From Citrus sinensis (Eukaryota > Streptophyta > Magnoliopsida > Sapindales > Rutaceae): 64,000 nucleotides of DNA. Where the stretch lies: NCBI RefSeq assembly GCF_022201045.2, contig NC_068561.1, positions 21,823,501 through 21,887,500 of the forward strand, in the 5' to 3' direction. Shown one piece after another: positions 11,636 to 24,853 of this stretch. The stretch's first letter is position 1, and the number at the start of each line of letters is the position of its first letter. The notes beneath the pieces were generated by a model that saw only the letters and a program-made list of their open reading frames with translations, was not told the origin of the DNA and searched no databases. The position numbers were made by a program, and so were the translations under genes.

Positions 11636-13178
11636 CTCAACACCTTCGCTATAAGATAATGCGGGAACAATAAAATGTTTATCTCATGGTTATCATTTGG
11701 GTAACAAGATGAAAATAAAATAATGAAAAAGCTTGGCGATTTGATAAACCTAAAAGATGAATCAGCGCATGCCCAATGAATTACAAAAAACAACGGCGCG
11801 CATTTCAATTTTTATCATCAGGTCATGTGTATTAATGTGTTTTGAATTGGTACATAAATTTGTCCATCATAATAAATTAAATTATGGGTATTTTAATAAT
11901 ACAAAAATTTCATTAAAATAAAAGTGTTTAAAATAATTTTAAAATTACAAATAATTGATTGCTATGAAAGGGATTTTGGCATGAAAATGTCCTTAATTCA
12001 TAATTGAGATTAAGCTCCTCTGATCGCCAAATATATAATTTTTAATTTCATCAAGTTTTGTAGCTAAGCTTTCATCACTTTGAAAATGAAGCTGGTCCCA
12101 AATTTTTTAAATTTATGATTGGCAAAAAATTTTTATTTGGGGGACCATAATGGCATAATCTGTAAGTTTTAGTTAACGTATATGATGAGATTAAGGCGCA
12201 AAATAAATTATACAAAATCCCTCAAACGACGGCGACTCCAACATTGGAAGTAGCTAATTACATCATCGCGGACGTATAAATTGTACAAAGTTTCATTTGG
12301 TCCCCACCGTCTTGCTTCTAATTATATCAATCGGAAGATAAATAATTCTCTTGGTCCCAACTATTGGCATAATTTGTGCATCAATCAAATTTTTGGCTGA
12401 GATAAGCCTTGTTTCAACGCTGAGCTTATGGGTTTGGACTTTGCCGTGTGGCTGTATCGTTTATATATATATTTGTTGGTTTGGAGTACTTACCTAACAA
12501 AATCAATTCAAATATTATAATTATGGGTTGGGTCAGGTAACCATGGGCGTGTTCCGACATGCACTTGTCAGTCCCAGCATTTGTCATTTGTTCATAACTT
12601 TTGTATTACCTCGACTAGAAGATATATTACTTCATGCTTTGTCACTATGAGTAGTTAAAATATGTGTACATGGTGTGACCCATTAGTATACGAATGAGCT
12701 TTCGATTCAGTTAGCTCATCTATTAACACTTACAAAGAAATGCATCAAATCTTTGTTCATCTTGCACGGATATAATTTACTAAAGCAGCTAACTTTGGTC
12801 AATTAATTTATGACATTTTTTTTCGTTACAAAGAACTCTATTTGAGATTTTCATGTAACTTGAAGAAACTTGAACAATCGAAAAAGTTAAGATTCATGAA
12901 CTTTTTTTTTCTTTTTTTATTAATCACATGTCACACGAGGTAAGAATCAAGGATTACATTTAGTTAATCTATTTAATAAAATGTCAACCCACTTAGAAAA
13001 CACAATAACATTAAGAATTTAGTCTCAACTTGAATTTCAATATCACGAGTCACTCATTTATTCCATAAATGTCACATAAGTTGAAACTCAAATTAGGATT
13101 TAAATGTTAGGACGCTTAGCATTAATTAAAAATAATAATTGAAATAATGATTAACGATATTTAACAATAATATTATAA
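11636..13178. other. Intergenic AT-rich DNA, no gene seen
   Basis: No open frame with family motifs on either strand. Some higher-complexity sequence (about 12100-12700) shows no protein or RNA resemblance I recognise. Confidence 0.5.
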
Positions 13179-13780
13179 GGTAAAAGCTTGTTTAGTCTCT
13201 ATATTTTGAGCTTAATATCAGTTTAGTCCTTATAATTTTAAAAATACCTCAAACATCCTACCATTAAACAATTGACATCTTTGTCATTACTTTTTATTCC
13301 TTTTAGCCTACTTCTATAATATCACCCTATTACAATAACATTTCTTTTTTTAACATTAATAAAAAATAAATTATCTATTTAACCCTAAACAATAAAATAA
13401 AAACAAAAAAGTATATATGTTATTTTTTGTGGAAGCTGAAGCTCAAGTATATCAAAAAAATAATATTATGAGAAAATTAAATTACCAATTCTTTTGGACA
13501 TTAAAAAAATTAGTATATTAACTTCTCAACAGAGTGTTCCATAATAATGAATATATATTCTTTTCATTTCTATTTTATTTTTTTGGGCCTGAATTGATAA
13601 TTTAATTTTTTATTAATATAAAAAAGGAAACATTATTGTAAGATGGTAATATTATAGAAGTAAGTTAAAAGAAACAAAAAAGTAATGATAAGGGTGTCGA
13701 AAGTTTACCAGTAAAGATGTTTTATATTAAGACCAAATGGACACTAACTTCAAAATAAAGTGATTGAATGAGCTTTTACC
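13179..13780. mobile_element. Long foldback / MITE, about 602 bp
   Basis: The left arm starts GGTAAAAGCTTGTTTAGTCT and the right arm read inversely starts GGTAAAAGCTCATTCAATCA. Matching blocks follow in the same order: ATATTTTGAGCTTA against TTATTTTGAAGTTA, GTCATTACTTTTTATT against ATCATTACTTTTTTGTT, and TACTTCTATAATAT in both. The arms extend at least 145 bp and weaker complementarity continues almost to the centre near 13480, so most of the element could fold on itself. No transposase. No clear target duplication was found, so the superfamily is open. Confidence 0.65.
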
Positions 13781-14099
13781 CAATGCTATATTACTTACTC
13801 AGTGAAGATATTTAGCTTGTATTCTAAGTAATGTGGATTATTTAATTGGCTCAAATGATAGTTAGTAATTAAATTTTACCATTTTCATCCAAACAATAAT
13901 AATGTTTTATTAGTAGCGCAGCAGTAAAGATACAAATTATGTCGATTAAGTAAGTATGACATTACTCGAATTTAGATCTCTCTATTTATCTTATTATTTT
14001 CAATTAACTCTACGCAATTACAAAAATACCATTATACAAAATTAAAAATAAATATTATGTTTTAATTTTGTTTTGCTTTTTACTCCCAAAGTCGAATTG

Positions 14100-14493
14100 T
14101 GGATGAACTCCTTTTAACCGGCAGTCCGGCACTACACTCGAAAGGACTTTGTCCTCTCCATCCAACGCCCCAAATCCATTAGAGCTGAAACTGGGCAAAA
14201 CCAACTCGGCCATGCTCTTGTTGGAGCAGCTCATGGCTTGCCAAGCAGGCTCGTGTGTTTTGAGAGGCTTGTGATGATGAAAATTTGACGAGTGGTGTTC
14301 ATTCTCAGAGCTATAAGGGTGAAATTGAACTATAGCTACTGGAAATGAGGCTGCTTATTGAGAAATGACCAGAATCTGATGTTTCAGAGAGTGACTTATA
14401 TATACTGACCATTTCTGAAAGTTGCAAGTGTATTTTATGGCCTTGTGTTGCTTTAACCAAGGAGATTAGATGTATTGTTTCTAGGGTGTTCAT
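14100..14493 (-). pseudogene. Possible decayed coding remnant, unidentified
   Basis: On the minus strand one frame reads from a Met at 14493 (MNTLETIHLISLVKATQG) through a Ser-rich stretch to a stop near 14311. A neighbouring frame is open from about 14340 to 14100 and reads FHPYSSENEHH, HHKPLKTHEPAWQAM and FSSNGFGALDGEDKV. Base composition is clearly less AT-rich than its surroundings, which suggests former coding sequence with a frameshift. I do not recognise a family, and chance remains possible. Confidence 0.25.
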
Positions 14494-15354
14494 TATTCAT
14501 TTCTCTTGTAACTTGTTCTTGGATTATTTGTTTTCAGCATATTAAACTGCTTTTTTTTTTTAAAAACTACAAAGAGAAGTTTATTTGTATGAGTCAAGAG
14601 CGAGAGGGAGAGTACTATGAGTGAAGAGTCGTACTATTAACACCCTTCCAAAATTCTATTGAAACCCCTTTTTTTAATTATATTTTATTTAATAATAAAA
14701 ATACATTTTTTTCAAAATGAATACTCTTTTCATTTATGATTTTTTCAATTTCTAATAATTTTCTCCCCCTTTCAGCCTTAATATTTATATTCCTCTCTTA
14801 AAATTTCTTTATTATTTAACTTCTAAAAAAAGTCTAAAAAAAGTAAGAAAAACATTATACTTAAAAAATAATGAATATTTTGTGGAATTAATACAATTTT
14901 ATCCTACCTATAAACTTTTTGGTTCATTGGGTTCAGCATTTAGTTTGAGAATCCTTAAAAAATTAGTTGCAATGAGATAAAATTTTATTTAATTTATTTT
15001 TTCACTATGTTGTGTCTTAATTAAGTTGTTATATTTATTACAAGAATTTTATTTTATCTTAGAGGATTACTTCTGAAATTAAAATTATTTTAATGATAAT
15101 AAAAAGTTTATATTGTGCAAGCAAAATAAAATTAAGGAGAGAAAAAATATAAATAATTTAATTTAATTTATATTTATCTTTAAATGTGATTATATTATAA
15201 CAGAAATTTTATGAGATTAATGAAGGGGTACTATATTAGGATGGGCAAAAGAAATTGTAGGGTCAAATATTACTTTCTCTTGAAAAAAAAAACTCATACA
15301 GTGACAGAAGTAAATCTGCAAGGCCGAAGGTAGGCCCATTTGCGAAATTTCTGA

Positions 15355-18300
15355 ATGGGGCCACCGGGCCCCTTACCTACCATGCGCATCACCAAAACAA
15401 AAATTAACGGTCCGGCGAAGAAAGAGAAGAAATGGAACGTTGCCATTAGGCTGCCGATGGTGATGGTGATGGTGATGCCTATGGGTGCTGCGATAGTGTA
15501 CAAGCTGTACAGAGCACTAACCTACGGTGTATCACCCTTGGTGTACCTTCACTTACGCTGGCGCAAAATCCGAGGTCGCGAGCACCCTCTCCGCTGGCCT
15601 GAGCGTCTGGGGCGCCCCTCCGTGTCACGGCCGCCGGGCCCACTCATCTGGTTCCACGCCGTCTCTTTAGGTGAGGGAATGGCTGCGATTCCTGTTATCA
15701 AGCATTGCCGCCGCTTGAGGCCTGATTTACACATTTTGATGACTACCACCACCTACTCTGCTTTGTAAGCTTCCTTATTTTGCACCGTCTCTCTCTCTCT
15801 CTCTCTATCGCTTTCTCATTCATTCATTCATTCATTTTCCTTCTTACTTATTTCACAAATAAGGGAAATTAACAGTGTTTTACTCTGTTTTTATTCGCCG
15901 CAGTGAAGTGATAAAGAATCGGCTTCCAAGTGGTGTTATATATCAGGTATATTTGTATTTGTATGGGGCTTTAGTCAACATGTATCTTTCTTAAATAATC
16001 TTGCTTTGTTCCTTCACTACCCACATTTTGGGACACGCACGTTGTGCTAATTTTTTTTAAAATTTTTTTCCCATGTTGCTGGATGTTTTTCGCTATGATG
16101 TGTCTGGGTTTTAACTTTGTGTTCTTCACCATGAGATCAAGCTTTAACGTTTTCCTTTATCCTAGTGAATATGATTTTCAGTTACTTATAAAAAAAATAA
16201 ATAAATAATGAATGAAATTAAATATCGAGCTCCAGTTTACGGCTTATTTGCTCCTTGTATTAGTTAAAAGATATCATTTTTTCTCACGGTTTAATTTGAC
16301 TCTCTATTGGAGCCAGTTTTGCCCACTTGATATTCCCGTTGCCGTGGATGCTTTCCTTGGCTATTGGAAGCCAAGTGCAATCATAATAATAGAGGGTGAA
16401 CTGTGGCCTAATCTTATTATGGGTGCTTCAAAACATGGTGTAAGTTATTCCTTCTTGTTGATGCGTGTGCTACTTCCTGCAGATTTGCTTTTGAGAAAAT
16501 ACAAAAACAAAGAAACTAATTTAGTATTGTTAATTTAATTCCATCCTCATATTCTTCACCCATGCAATACTTTTGATTTTTATTCTATTTGGTTGTTGAA
16601 TAGCTTTTTAGATCAAACATTTAAGCAGGAAGTCTGCTTTGTTGGCCATATATGTATGCAAATAAAAAGTTTATCTTAAATGTTTTAGAATATGAGAAAT
16701 ACATCTATTTGCATGGGTGTTGTATGTTGTGATAGTCTAATATTATTCATTGACCTTGAGGTGTGCATTTTCCATTTGTTGTGTAGTGTTACAACTTTAT
16801 GTAATGCCTTTCAGATTGCATTGGGGTTGCTAAATGCTCGGGTGTCCACTAAATCCTTTAAACAATGGTCAGGACCTTTGTTTCGTCCGCTGATATCATT
16901 ATTGCTGTCAAAATTTTCCTTGATTGCTCCTTTGGTATGTGCACCTTTACTTTTGACTGAGTTGATCCTTCTTCTGTTATTTTGTCGCTTATCTTGTTAT
17001 GCATCGCAGAGCACCTTGCAGGCAATTCGCTTTCAGCTACTAGAAGCCTCACCTTTTACCATCAACTTTTCTGGTGACTTGAAATATGGTATGCTAACAA
17101 ATTATGTGTTGGAATATCTTTCTTCCATGTTGTTTTAGTATGTAAGGTATATTTATCTAATATTTATATAATATCCATGTTGGATCTTCTATTTAGGTGA
17201 TTTGTTACAGCAATTGAAATGTTTTACTTAGTTTCGTGTCTAAATTAGTATTGTCTACCAATATTTATTTACATTTTCAATTGCCTTCTATTCTGTGATT
17301 ATTACTTTCCAAATCCTATGTATTTGTCTCTTTATTTTTGTTTACTTGATAGTACTCTTTTAGCAATTGTTGAAGAAGGTGAGTATGGTCCAAACTAACC
17401 AAGAGTTTACATCCTTTCCTTTCTGCAGTACATGAATATGATGAATCTGAGGGAGATATAGGAAGTATAGAAGATCTGAAGGCATCACTTGCCCACAGGC
17501 AGGTCTGGATGGCTTCTTCCATACACAGGGGTGAAGAGAAAGGTCATTTCATGCAAGATTACTTCTATATTTGATATGTGATATGTGCCTCAGATTTATG
17601 CAAAGAGCTTACCTCCATGACATGTTTAAGTAATGCAGTAATTGAATCCTAAAAGTATGCTGTGCATATGTCTTTGTAGGATTGTAATTTGCAAATATCA
17701 ATTCTTTTTTCTGTTGAGTTGTTACTGCAAACTCTGTTAGTTATTTATGGGCATTGGTTTCCTTTTGCAAAATCCATCTATGATGATCTATGGCTTTCTT
17801 TTCATATCTTGGATAATTTTGCAAAAACACATTTGTGTCTAGCTGCTTTCTTACTTATGGAGCAGGAGTTTACTTTCTGGAGCATCATATTTATTTTTGT
17901 CCTGTTTTCTTTTTAGCAATATGCATATTTAATTTACAATTATGATTTTCATCCTCGGGCTGGTTTTTGTCTTTAAGGATTAAGAGATATGTTTTTTACT
18001 TGGTTTATTTTTCCTGGATGAAGCACTCACAAAGAGTTTCTGCAGTAATGTTAGCAGTTCACAAAGTTCTCATGCAAAAGAACCCTAATTTGGTTACTAT
18101 CATTGTGCCTCGACATCCGCAACATGGAAAGGAAATTGCTCAAGTATGATTTTGATGGCCTTTTCTTTTCCCCAATCAGTGCAGTGTTAGTTTACACTTA
18201 TAATATGATATTTTTGTTGGGGGGGGGGGGGGTACTCGGGGGATTATTTAATAGTTTTGAGTAAGTTTGGAAAATAGTAAAGAAGAAGATTTAAATTGTT

Positions 18301-19822
18301 ATGCAACTGGGTAAAAAGATTCTATGAAATAGAATAGAAATACACCATATTATATTCCTTGAATTTTACTTTAAGTTTGACTACTACTTTTTGGAATCCA
18401 TCATATATTTTATATCTCTGTACATGTTCAGTTATCTATTTTATTTGAAATTGATTCGCTCATTGATAATCTAGAATATGTTTCATGCATAGCTTTGTCA
18501 TAATTTGCTGAGTACAGAAAACATATACTTCTATTTGACTTTTTACACGTCTCCCTTTAGTGCAGAAATTGCAGAAAGAAGGGGAAGTTGTAGCTTTGAG
18601 GTCTCGGCATGAAAAGCTTATGCCACGAACAAATGTATATGTGGTGGACACATTAGGTCTGTGGGTCCCTTCCCTTTCTCTTTTATTCTTAATACTTATT
18701 ATAATTATTGTTTATATGTGCGTGTATGTTTTTTGGTCCTTGTCATGAGTTTCACTTCTCATCCATAATGTTAGTGTCCTATTTTTCTTCTCTTGTAGGT
18801 GAGTTAAGACAGTTGTATAAATTAACTCCAATAGCTGTAATTGGAGGTTCTTTTTTGCCCGGTTTAGCTGGCCATAACATATCAGAAGCTGCTGCTGCTG
18901 GCTGCGCTGTTTTAACTGGTGATTGTTAGCTTTCATAAATCTAAAAATTATTCAAGGATTTTTTGTTAATAGACTAATGGTAAAGGCTCTCTCTTTCATC
19001 AATTTCAGGTCCTCACATTGGGCATTACTCAAACATGGTGTCGGCAATGCAAAGATTAAACCCTAAGTCAGTCCTGCAGGTGTGTAGATTCTTTTTCTGT
19101 TTGAATATTTCTATATTTCAAATTAAATGTGGATGGACGATTTGTTAAGACTCTTTCTATAATCATTCCACAAAATGATGTTATATGTTTTTTCAGTTTG
19201 TGCTCGACTGAGTTCAGTTTTTGGTCACTGTTACCCTGAATAAAGTTAGAAATAAGCTGATCAATTCCACGGCTTTTCTTTAAGAGTGTTATGAGTAAAC
19301 TCTTCCTTTGAGCAGATTACTTCAAACTGTTACCTCTGATGCTGGCCTGGAAGTGATTCAGCGTTATTTCTTGTTATTTGATGTTGTTGATAAGTGTAAA
19401 TGGAACTTTGATAACCCAGCCCATTTTTTCATTAAGTTCTCGAAGATGTCTGATTTTTTGCAAGTGTGATCTGCTCACTTTGTGGCTAAAAGTTCAGAAA
19501 ACAAGTTATACAATAGATGCATAAATCAATAAGTATTACATTTGATGTGCAAAGAAGTCTCTTATTCTGTAGACTTGCATGCTGTGTTGGTGCCAACTTT
19601 TTGTGGTTAATTATCAATGTGGGCCTTTCCTTGTCATTGCTGATATAGGTTTCCGGAAAGTCAGAGCTTGAAGAAGCTGTCTCGCAGCTCTTTAGTGACG
19701 CCAGAGTACTGGAAGCACAACAAATGGCTGCAAAACAAGCATTTTGTGCGCTGTCAAGTGGCATTGTTGCCAATGTTTGGAATTTATTAAATTTTCATGT
19801 TTTCCGGCGGGCTTTATGCTAG
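15355..19822 (+). CDS. KDTA: 3-deoxy-D-manno-octulosonic acid (Kdo) transferase
   Basis: Plant counterpart of bacterial WaaA/KdtA (glycosyltransferase family 30), which adds Kdo to lipid A-type acceptors; the plant protein is reported in mitochondria. Eleven exons: 15355-15764, 15904-15946, 16317-16439, 16815-16934, 17010-17088, 17429-17542, 18046-18143, 18566-18656, 18799-18918, 19009-19079, 19649-19822. Together they give 1443 nt, 480 residues, one frame. Diagnostic parts: RALTYG, WFHAVSLGEGMAA (conserved acceptor-site Glu), PLDIP, EGELWPNLI, LLNARVSTKS, FSGDLKY, VWMASSIHRGEE, VPRHPQHG, GGSFLPGLAGHNISEAAAAG. The start is uncertain: family similarity begins near residue 48, while Met codons at 15355, 15382 and 15457 are all in frame. 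Any of these could give a hydrophobic or targeting N-terminus. Confidence 0.93.
15455..15483 (+). repeat. GATGGT repeat coding Met-Val near the KDTA N-terminus
   Basis: About three GATGGT units followed by GATGCCTATGG encode MVMVMVMPM in the proposed exon 1. The run adds several alternative in-frame ATGs and may vary in length between alleles. Confidence 0.7.
15785..15834 (+). repeat. (CT)n and (CATT)n microsatellites in KDTA intron 1
   Basis: A CT dinucleotide run is followed within 20 bp by about five CATT units, in intron 1 between 15765 and 15903. Confidence 0.8.
18219..18232 (+). repeat. 14-G homopolymer in KDTA intron 7
   Basis: Uninterrupted run of 14 G on the sense strand, unusual in this AT-rich DNA. 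Prone to length error in sequencing. Confidence 0.85.
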
Positions 19823-22202
19823 AGAATACATGATGGCTTGCTGGTTAGTAAGTTAAAATGAAGAGTCAAGTTCGCTGCTGCCTCCAGCATTGTAGAACTT
19901 CTTAATTCATAGCATCTGATGCATCTTAGATTTTCAAGCATAGGAACTTGATATATCAAGTTATTTTTATCAATATTTTAAGTTGTTCAAGCCATTCTTT
20001 CCAATTCTCTGCATCCTGTACTCAAGCTTCTTCACTCATTTTTCCTAGAACACAAACTAGATAGCTTTCACTGGACAAAGTACTTATCCATTAAATTGAA
20101 ACTACAGACAGATGGATATTGAAATCAAAAGATAGACATGCTAGCAAAAGTTAGATAACATGTCCTGATTATTAAAAGCAACAGTTTTTGCATTTACCTT
20201 TTGTTTTCATCCTTAATGATTGATGATATATTGAAACTTTCAGGTGCATTGTACATTACTGCAATTGCATGGTGGTGATCAATTTTGAGTCTACCTGTTT
20301 CCTGAATTTACTCCAAAAAGCTGAAAGCTGAAATGCTGGACATTGATAAAATTAATTGAACCTTGGAAAATGCCAAAGGTAATTGATTTAGTATTTTTCT
20401 TTTCTCTTTTTAAAGGTATGTACACTTGAACCACTTGGAACCCTTCAGCTTTTGTTATAACTCAGTTTCATTTGAACAAGTTGTACACCTACAAGGTATA
20501 GCCAAGGGACCGTATTAGTCGGGAATATACACCATATGCTTGGTCTAGCTGCTGCTGTAAAACTGAACTGGTCTAAATAATCTGCCTTTATGATAAATCT
20601 CCTGCCAGTTTTGCCGACAACTGCTAGATGAATAGGAGGGACATTCATAGGCAGTTTTTTCTTCCCACCTCCGAGTTTGTTTCACATGAAAGATACTTTT
20701 TTTCCAACTTCAAAATATTTCAGTAACATCTCAAATGCTCTCTTTTAGATTTGGGAGGTAAGAAGCTTTTTGGGTTTCTAGAGCAGGCTCAGATGTGCAT
20801 ATTTATTAAAAGGGGAAGAGAGCTTCCAGTGACCACATAATAGCATGTGGTGCTAAAAAGCTGCCAGGATTCATGAGAAATGTGGGTAAGTAGTAGTTAG
20901 TAGAAGATGTGCTTAGTTGAAGTGTATTATTGAATTCTCAGCTCGTACATATGTGGGAGATATTAGTAGTTGGAGCCTTGCAATTGCTGTGGCTGACACT
21001 TGCATGATTGCTGATGTTTATTGTTGAACTAGAACATAATGGGTATTTTAGGCAGCTGATGTTCTCTTAGCAGCTTTCTTGTGATAACTTTTTCCTTGTT
21101 ATTTATTGAATTTGTGGTATATTCACAGATGTATGATATATTTGATGGTTCTACACTGGGCTCTGGTGAAAAGGATTAATGATCGAGTCCAACTAGTGAA
21201 CCCAATCAACATTATTCCCAAAACATGTTGAAAAAATAATTGTGATTTGGGATTCAAATTTTGTAGGCATGTTATTATTTAACTGTGAAACGTGATAAAA
21301 TTATCAAACAATATGAAGTTGAGTGTTTTCATGTAAATGATGTGACACTTATTATTTGGATAGTAAATTGTCATAATCTGAAAAATTATTGTTTTAATTT
21401 CCCATTATCCAATGGATAAATTTGAAAAACTTTTAATAACGAGTCGTTAGTGTTATTATTGTTATTATTGAAAACAGTAGGATAGATTTGGAAATTAATA
21501 AAACTGTGTTATATTGGATTGTACAGAGTGAAATGAGATTTGAATTGATGTGTACTACTAGATTATGTAAATTCAGGTTCCCTAATCTACCTTCTCATGC
21601 AATGATGGTTGGTGTTTAAGCCTCAAGACAAGTTAAAAGTGTAGCTCTGTCGCGTTAATATATCAACTCAACCTTCAGCTTTGGTCTTTGCCTAATTTCA
21701 ATAAAGAAAGAAAGTTCTTAAACACAAAAGAATTTGGAGCACTTTGTTTCATTTACCGATAATCAAACCAAATAAACAAAAAAAGAAAATGATACCGTGT
21801 ATTTTTTTTTTTTTTTTTTGTTGTTGTTGTTGTTGTAGTAAAGTAAAGTGGTCTAGTTTTGTCCATATTCCAGAGTAACCGACAGAAAAATTTAGAACGC
21901 CAATCCCGCCTTGAATCTCTCATTTTAACGTACCAACTCTTATCAGTTTCTTGGAGACTCTCTTTGCATGTTTGGCAACACAAAAGCAAATTTGTTTATG
22001 ATTGCAAGAACAAAAAAGCTGAAGCGTCTCCTCCGCTTTTGGCAACACAATCACTGTGCTTGTGCACCAGCATTAGGCCCACCATGTGGCTTTGAACTTT
22101 GAAAGAACTTGCACCATACCAATATTATTCTCTCGCTTCTTCTCTATTGGAGAAGAAGATCCATGATCCATTTAATAAAATAATTTTATAGTAAAACCAC
22201 TC

Positions 22203-22232
22203 AGATGGTGAATGACTATTTATTCACCATCT
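22203..22232. repeat. 11-bp perfect inverted repeat
   Basis: The arms AGATGGTGAAT and ATTCACCATCT are exact complements separated by 8 bases, able to form a short hairpin. Function unknown; it may be the core of a tiny MITE. Confidence 0.7.
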
Positions 22233-24290
22233 TGGACTAAGACTGTGATTGTGGTTATTTCACGCATATTTATGAAGATGATTGATGACTAAATGGAGAA
22301 TTAGGAGGTTCAAATATCAAATCAATTCATTAATTAATAATAATTTTACTAAAGAGTATTTGATGAAAACAAAGGAACATAATGACAAAAATGATTCTTA
22401 AACCAACTGAATAATGCTAGAGCTGCAAAATTAGAAGTTGTTTTTTTTTAAAAAAAAAATAGAGGCTTGATCTATCCCAAGTGTTCCCAACTCGAAAGTT
22501 GGAAGTTGTTAACATTTCTTTTGCAGAAGCAGCTCGACCATTTTAGCGGTATGTGCTTTCATAATGAGCATTAGCAAAGTACTTGGAAGTGGTTTTTCAA
22601 ATACTTTGCCCAAAAAAATTTAATGTAGGCTCATTTATGAGATGCATGAGAATAATTATCATTTACTAAAAATTAGAATGAAACTAAAAATTTGTCCCCA
22701 GTTCCTGTATTAAACCATTAATGAAGATAATAAATTCATAGGTACCCAGATGCTAATTGATTTAGGAGACAAATGGATTGGAGGTGGTTACGCAAAGATA
22801 AGGGTCAAATTGAGTTCTAGGAGAGCAGTTACTTCGTGTTTGCTTTTATTTGCTAAGATTGTCCGTCCACCAACTTTGCTTTCTTATGAATTAAAGTGGC
22901 GAGCTTTTTGCCTTCCATTATTACTAAAGGAGGGACCAGCGGGCAAATCAAATTAATTACCTCTTATCTTTTTTCCTTTTTTTTGGCCCTTTTTCACGAG
23001 AAAGCTTCTAAAGTTGGCCATGAATAGAAGGTGTCATTTCTATTTTGTTTGAACATTTATTGATACAAGCCTGAATTGCATGTGAGAATCAAATCAACGA
23101 GTAAAAGCATATGGATTTGGACGTATGGCAAGTTCTCTCCTCTGTGGTCCATAAATACTAATACTATCAGCAGCAGGGTTATGCAGATTTTGAAATTTTA
23201 GATGCTACTCAAGGGAAGAAACAAAAAAAAGTGTTGAGATTTTGGGATTGTTGAGTTTAATTGCTAGTTAAAGAAGGCCTAGTACATAAGGTAGCCTCCC
23301 GCGTTATTCGCTTGAATGTCGTAGGCTTGTGGGTATGTAAATTGGTTCAATTATTTATGATGATAAAAAGGTTTAAAGCCGCAACCTCACATCTACCAAT
23401 CCGATCATTGTCGGTAACCGATGGTCTGTATTTCATAGTCCAATATTTAAGTATCCTTGGCTTGGAACCCGGAGAAATATTATTACTTTGAACTTGAAGT
23501 CAACCATAATAAGATAAGAAAACTTCGATACTTAAAAGATCTTGTAATATGCAGGCAAGAGGGAATGCAGTAGGTTGGGGCTTTGAAATACGGCAGTGAG
23601 ACGCACCAACCATGTAAAGCAACAGACACTTTAATCAAATGTCTCATGTTATGGCCTTAATGGTAGTATAAAAGCTTTCTCTGAAACAAATGCCACATAT
23701 ATGCATCTGTAAAGTAAAATTCAACTTTATCAAAGATGCTTTTACTTTTTACTGATTACAGTATGGTAAAAGATTCACAAAGCTGCTTCTCTTAGGAAAA
23801 TGTATGTGGTCACAACAGTGAGCGTAAGTCTATAATGGGAATGAAGTTGATAAAACTTTCAAAACCAACGAAGTCGCGTGCAAAACGAGATGCACTCTTC
23901 TTCTGTTTCTATTTGACACAGTTTTATTTGCTGCTTTGTTTATTATTTTATTAATTAGCCTCATTACCCATCAAACCGGCATCATTGCTCTCTTCTGGCT
24001 GGGTGACAGCTTGTTGATTATTGCAATTTACAAACAGTTGAATCCTGATTGGATCACAGTAGCATGCCAAAATTCTCCTAGTCCACATGCAAAACGTAGG
24101 CTACCCAGACTCCCAATCGGTGAAGAAAAAGCAGAAAAGTTGCCTGGTCAGAATTGAGAAAAGCTTTACACTCATTTCATTTGTAACAAGTGGAGAACAT
24201 CAATCATTCTTCTCACAACCCCTTTCTCATATTCTAATTTCCCCTTTAATCATTCTTCTCTCCTCAAACATACAAAAGCTCTAACAACAA

Positions 24291-24320
24291 CCCCCCCCCC
24301 CCCTCTCTCTCTCTCTCTCC
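24291..24320. repeat. C-run plus (CT)n upstream of PXC1
   Basis: Thirteen C followed by about eight CT units, roughly 530 bp upstream of the PXC1 start codon. Confidence 0.8.
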
Positions 24321-24853
24321 CTCCCAGTAAAATAAGTGAAATTAGCATAAATAACCAAAAGTTTTAATTAATTTTCAAAAATAGTCTTACTTTTTTTTTT
24401 TTTTTTTGAATCTTTGATGAACCGAATCAGCATTTTAGATAATAATACATCTAAGAATGATGACACGTTAATTGTGTTTGTTGACAACTCATGCACGTTG
24501 ACATCCCCATCTACCGCGATCCTGTGTTCATTCATATTATCTTATTTTAAGTACATTATTGTCCAACAATATATTTTTGTAAATTCAAAAGTTTAAAATT
24601 AAAAAAAAAAAAAGGACAGAGAGAGAGATAGAGAGAGAGTTTAAATTATGCCATTTTTATTTTTTTTGTAAGTTGACGAAATAATTTTAGTAAATTTAAG
24701 AAAATATTCATGGAAAGACAAACCTAGCTAGAAGCACTTGTCTTAAAAGCACTACTTGTATCATATGTGTTGGTAAATATATTTTTAAAACACTTTGGCT
24801 CACTCTTCTCTTCCCGCCTGTCCTCAAGCCTACTCGCTCCTCCAGAGTCCAGC

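Larger units (their letters stand above)
19823..24853. other. 5-kb intergenic region between KDTA and PXC1
   Basis: KDTA 3' UTR lies at the left and the PXC1 promoter and 5' UTR at the right. No open frame shows a family motif on either strand. It holds a short perfect palindrome at 22203-22232 and a C-run plus CT microsatellite at 24291-24320, with a GA run near 24614-24641 that is complementary to it. The interior (20000-23900) is moderately AT-rich and I see no tRNA or recognisable transposon. Confidence 0.5.
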
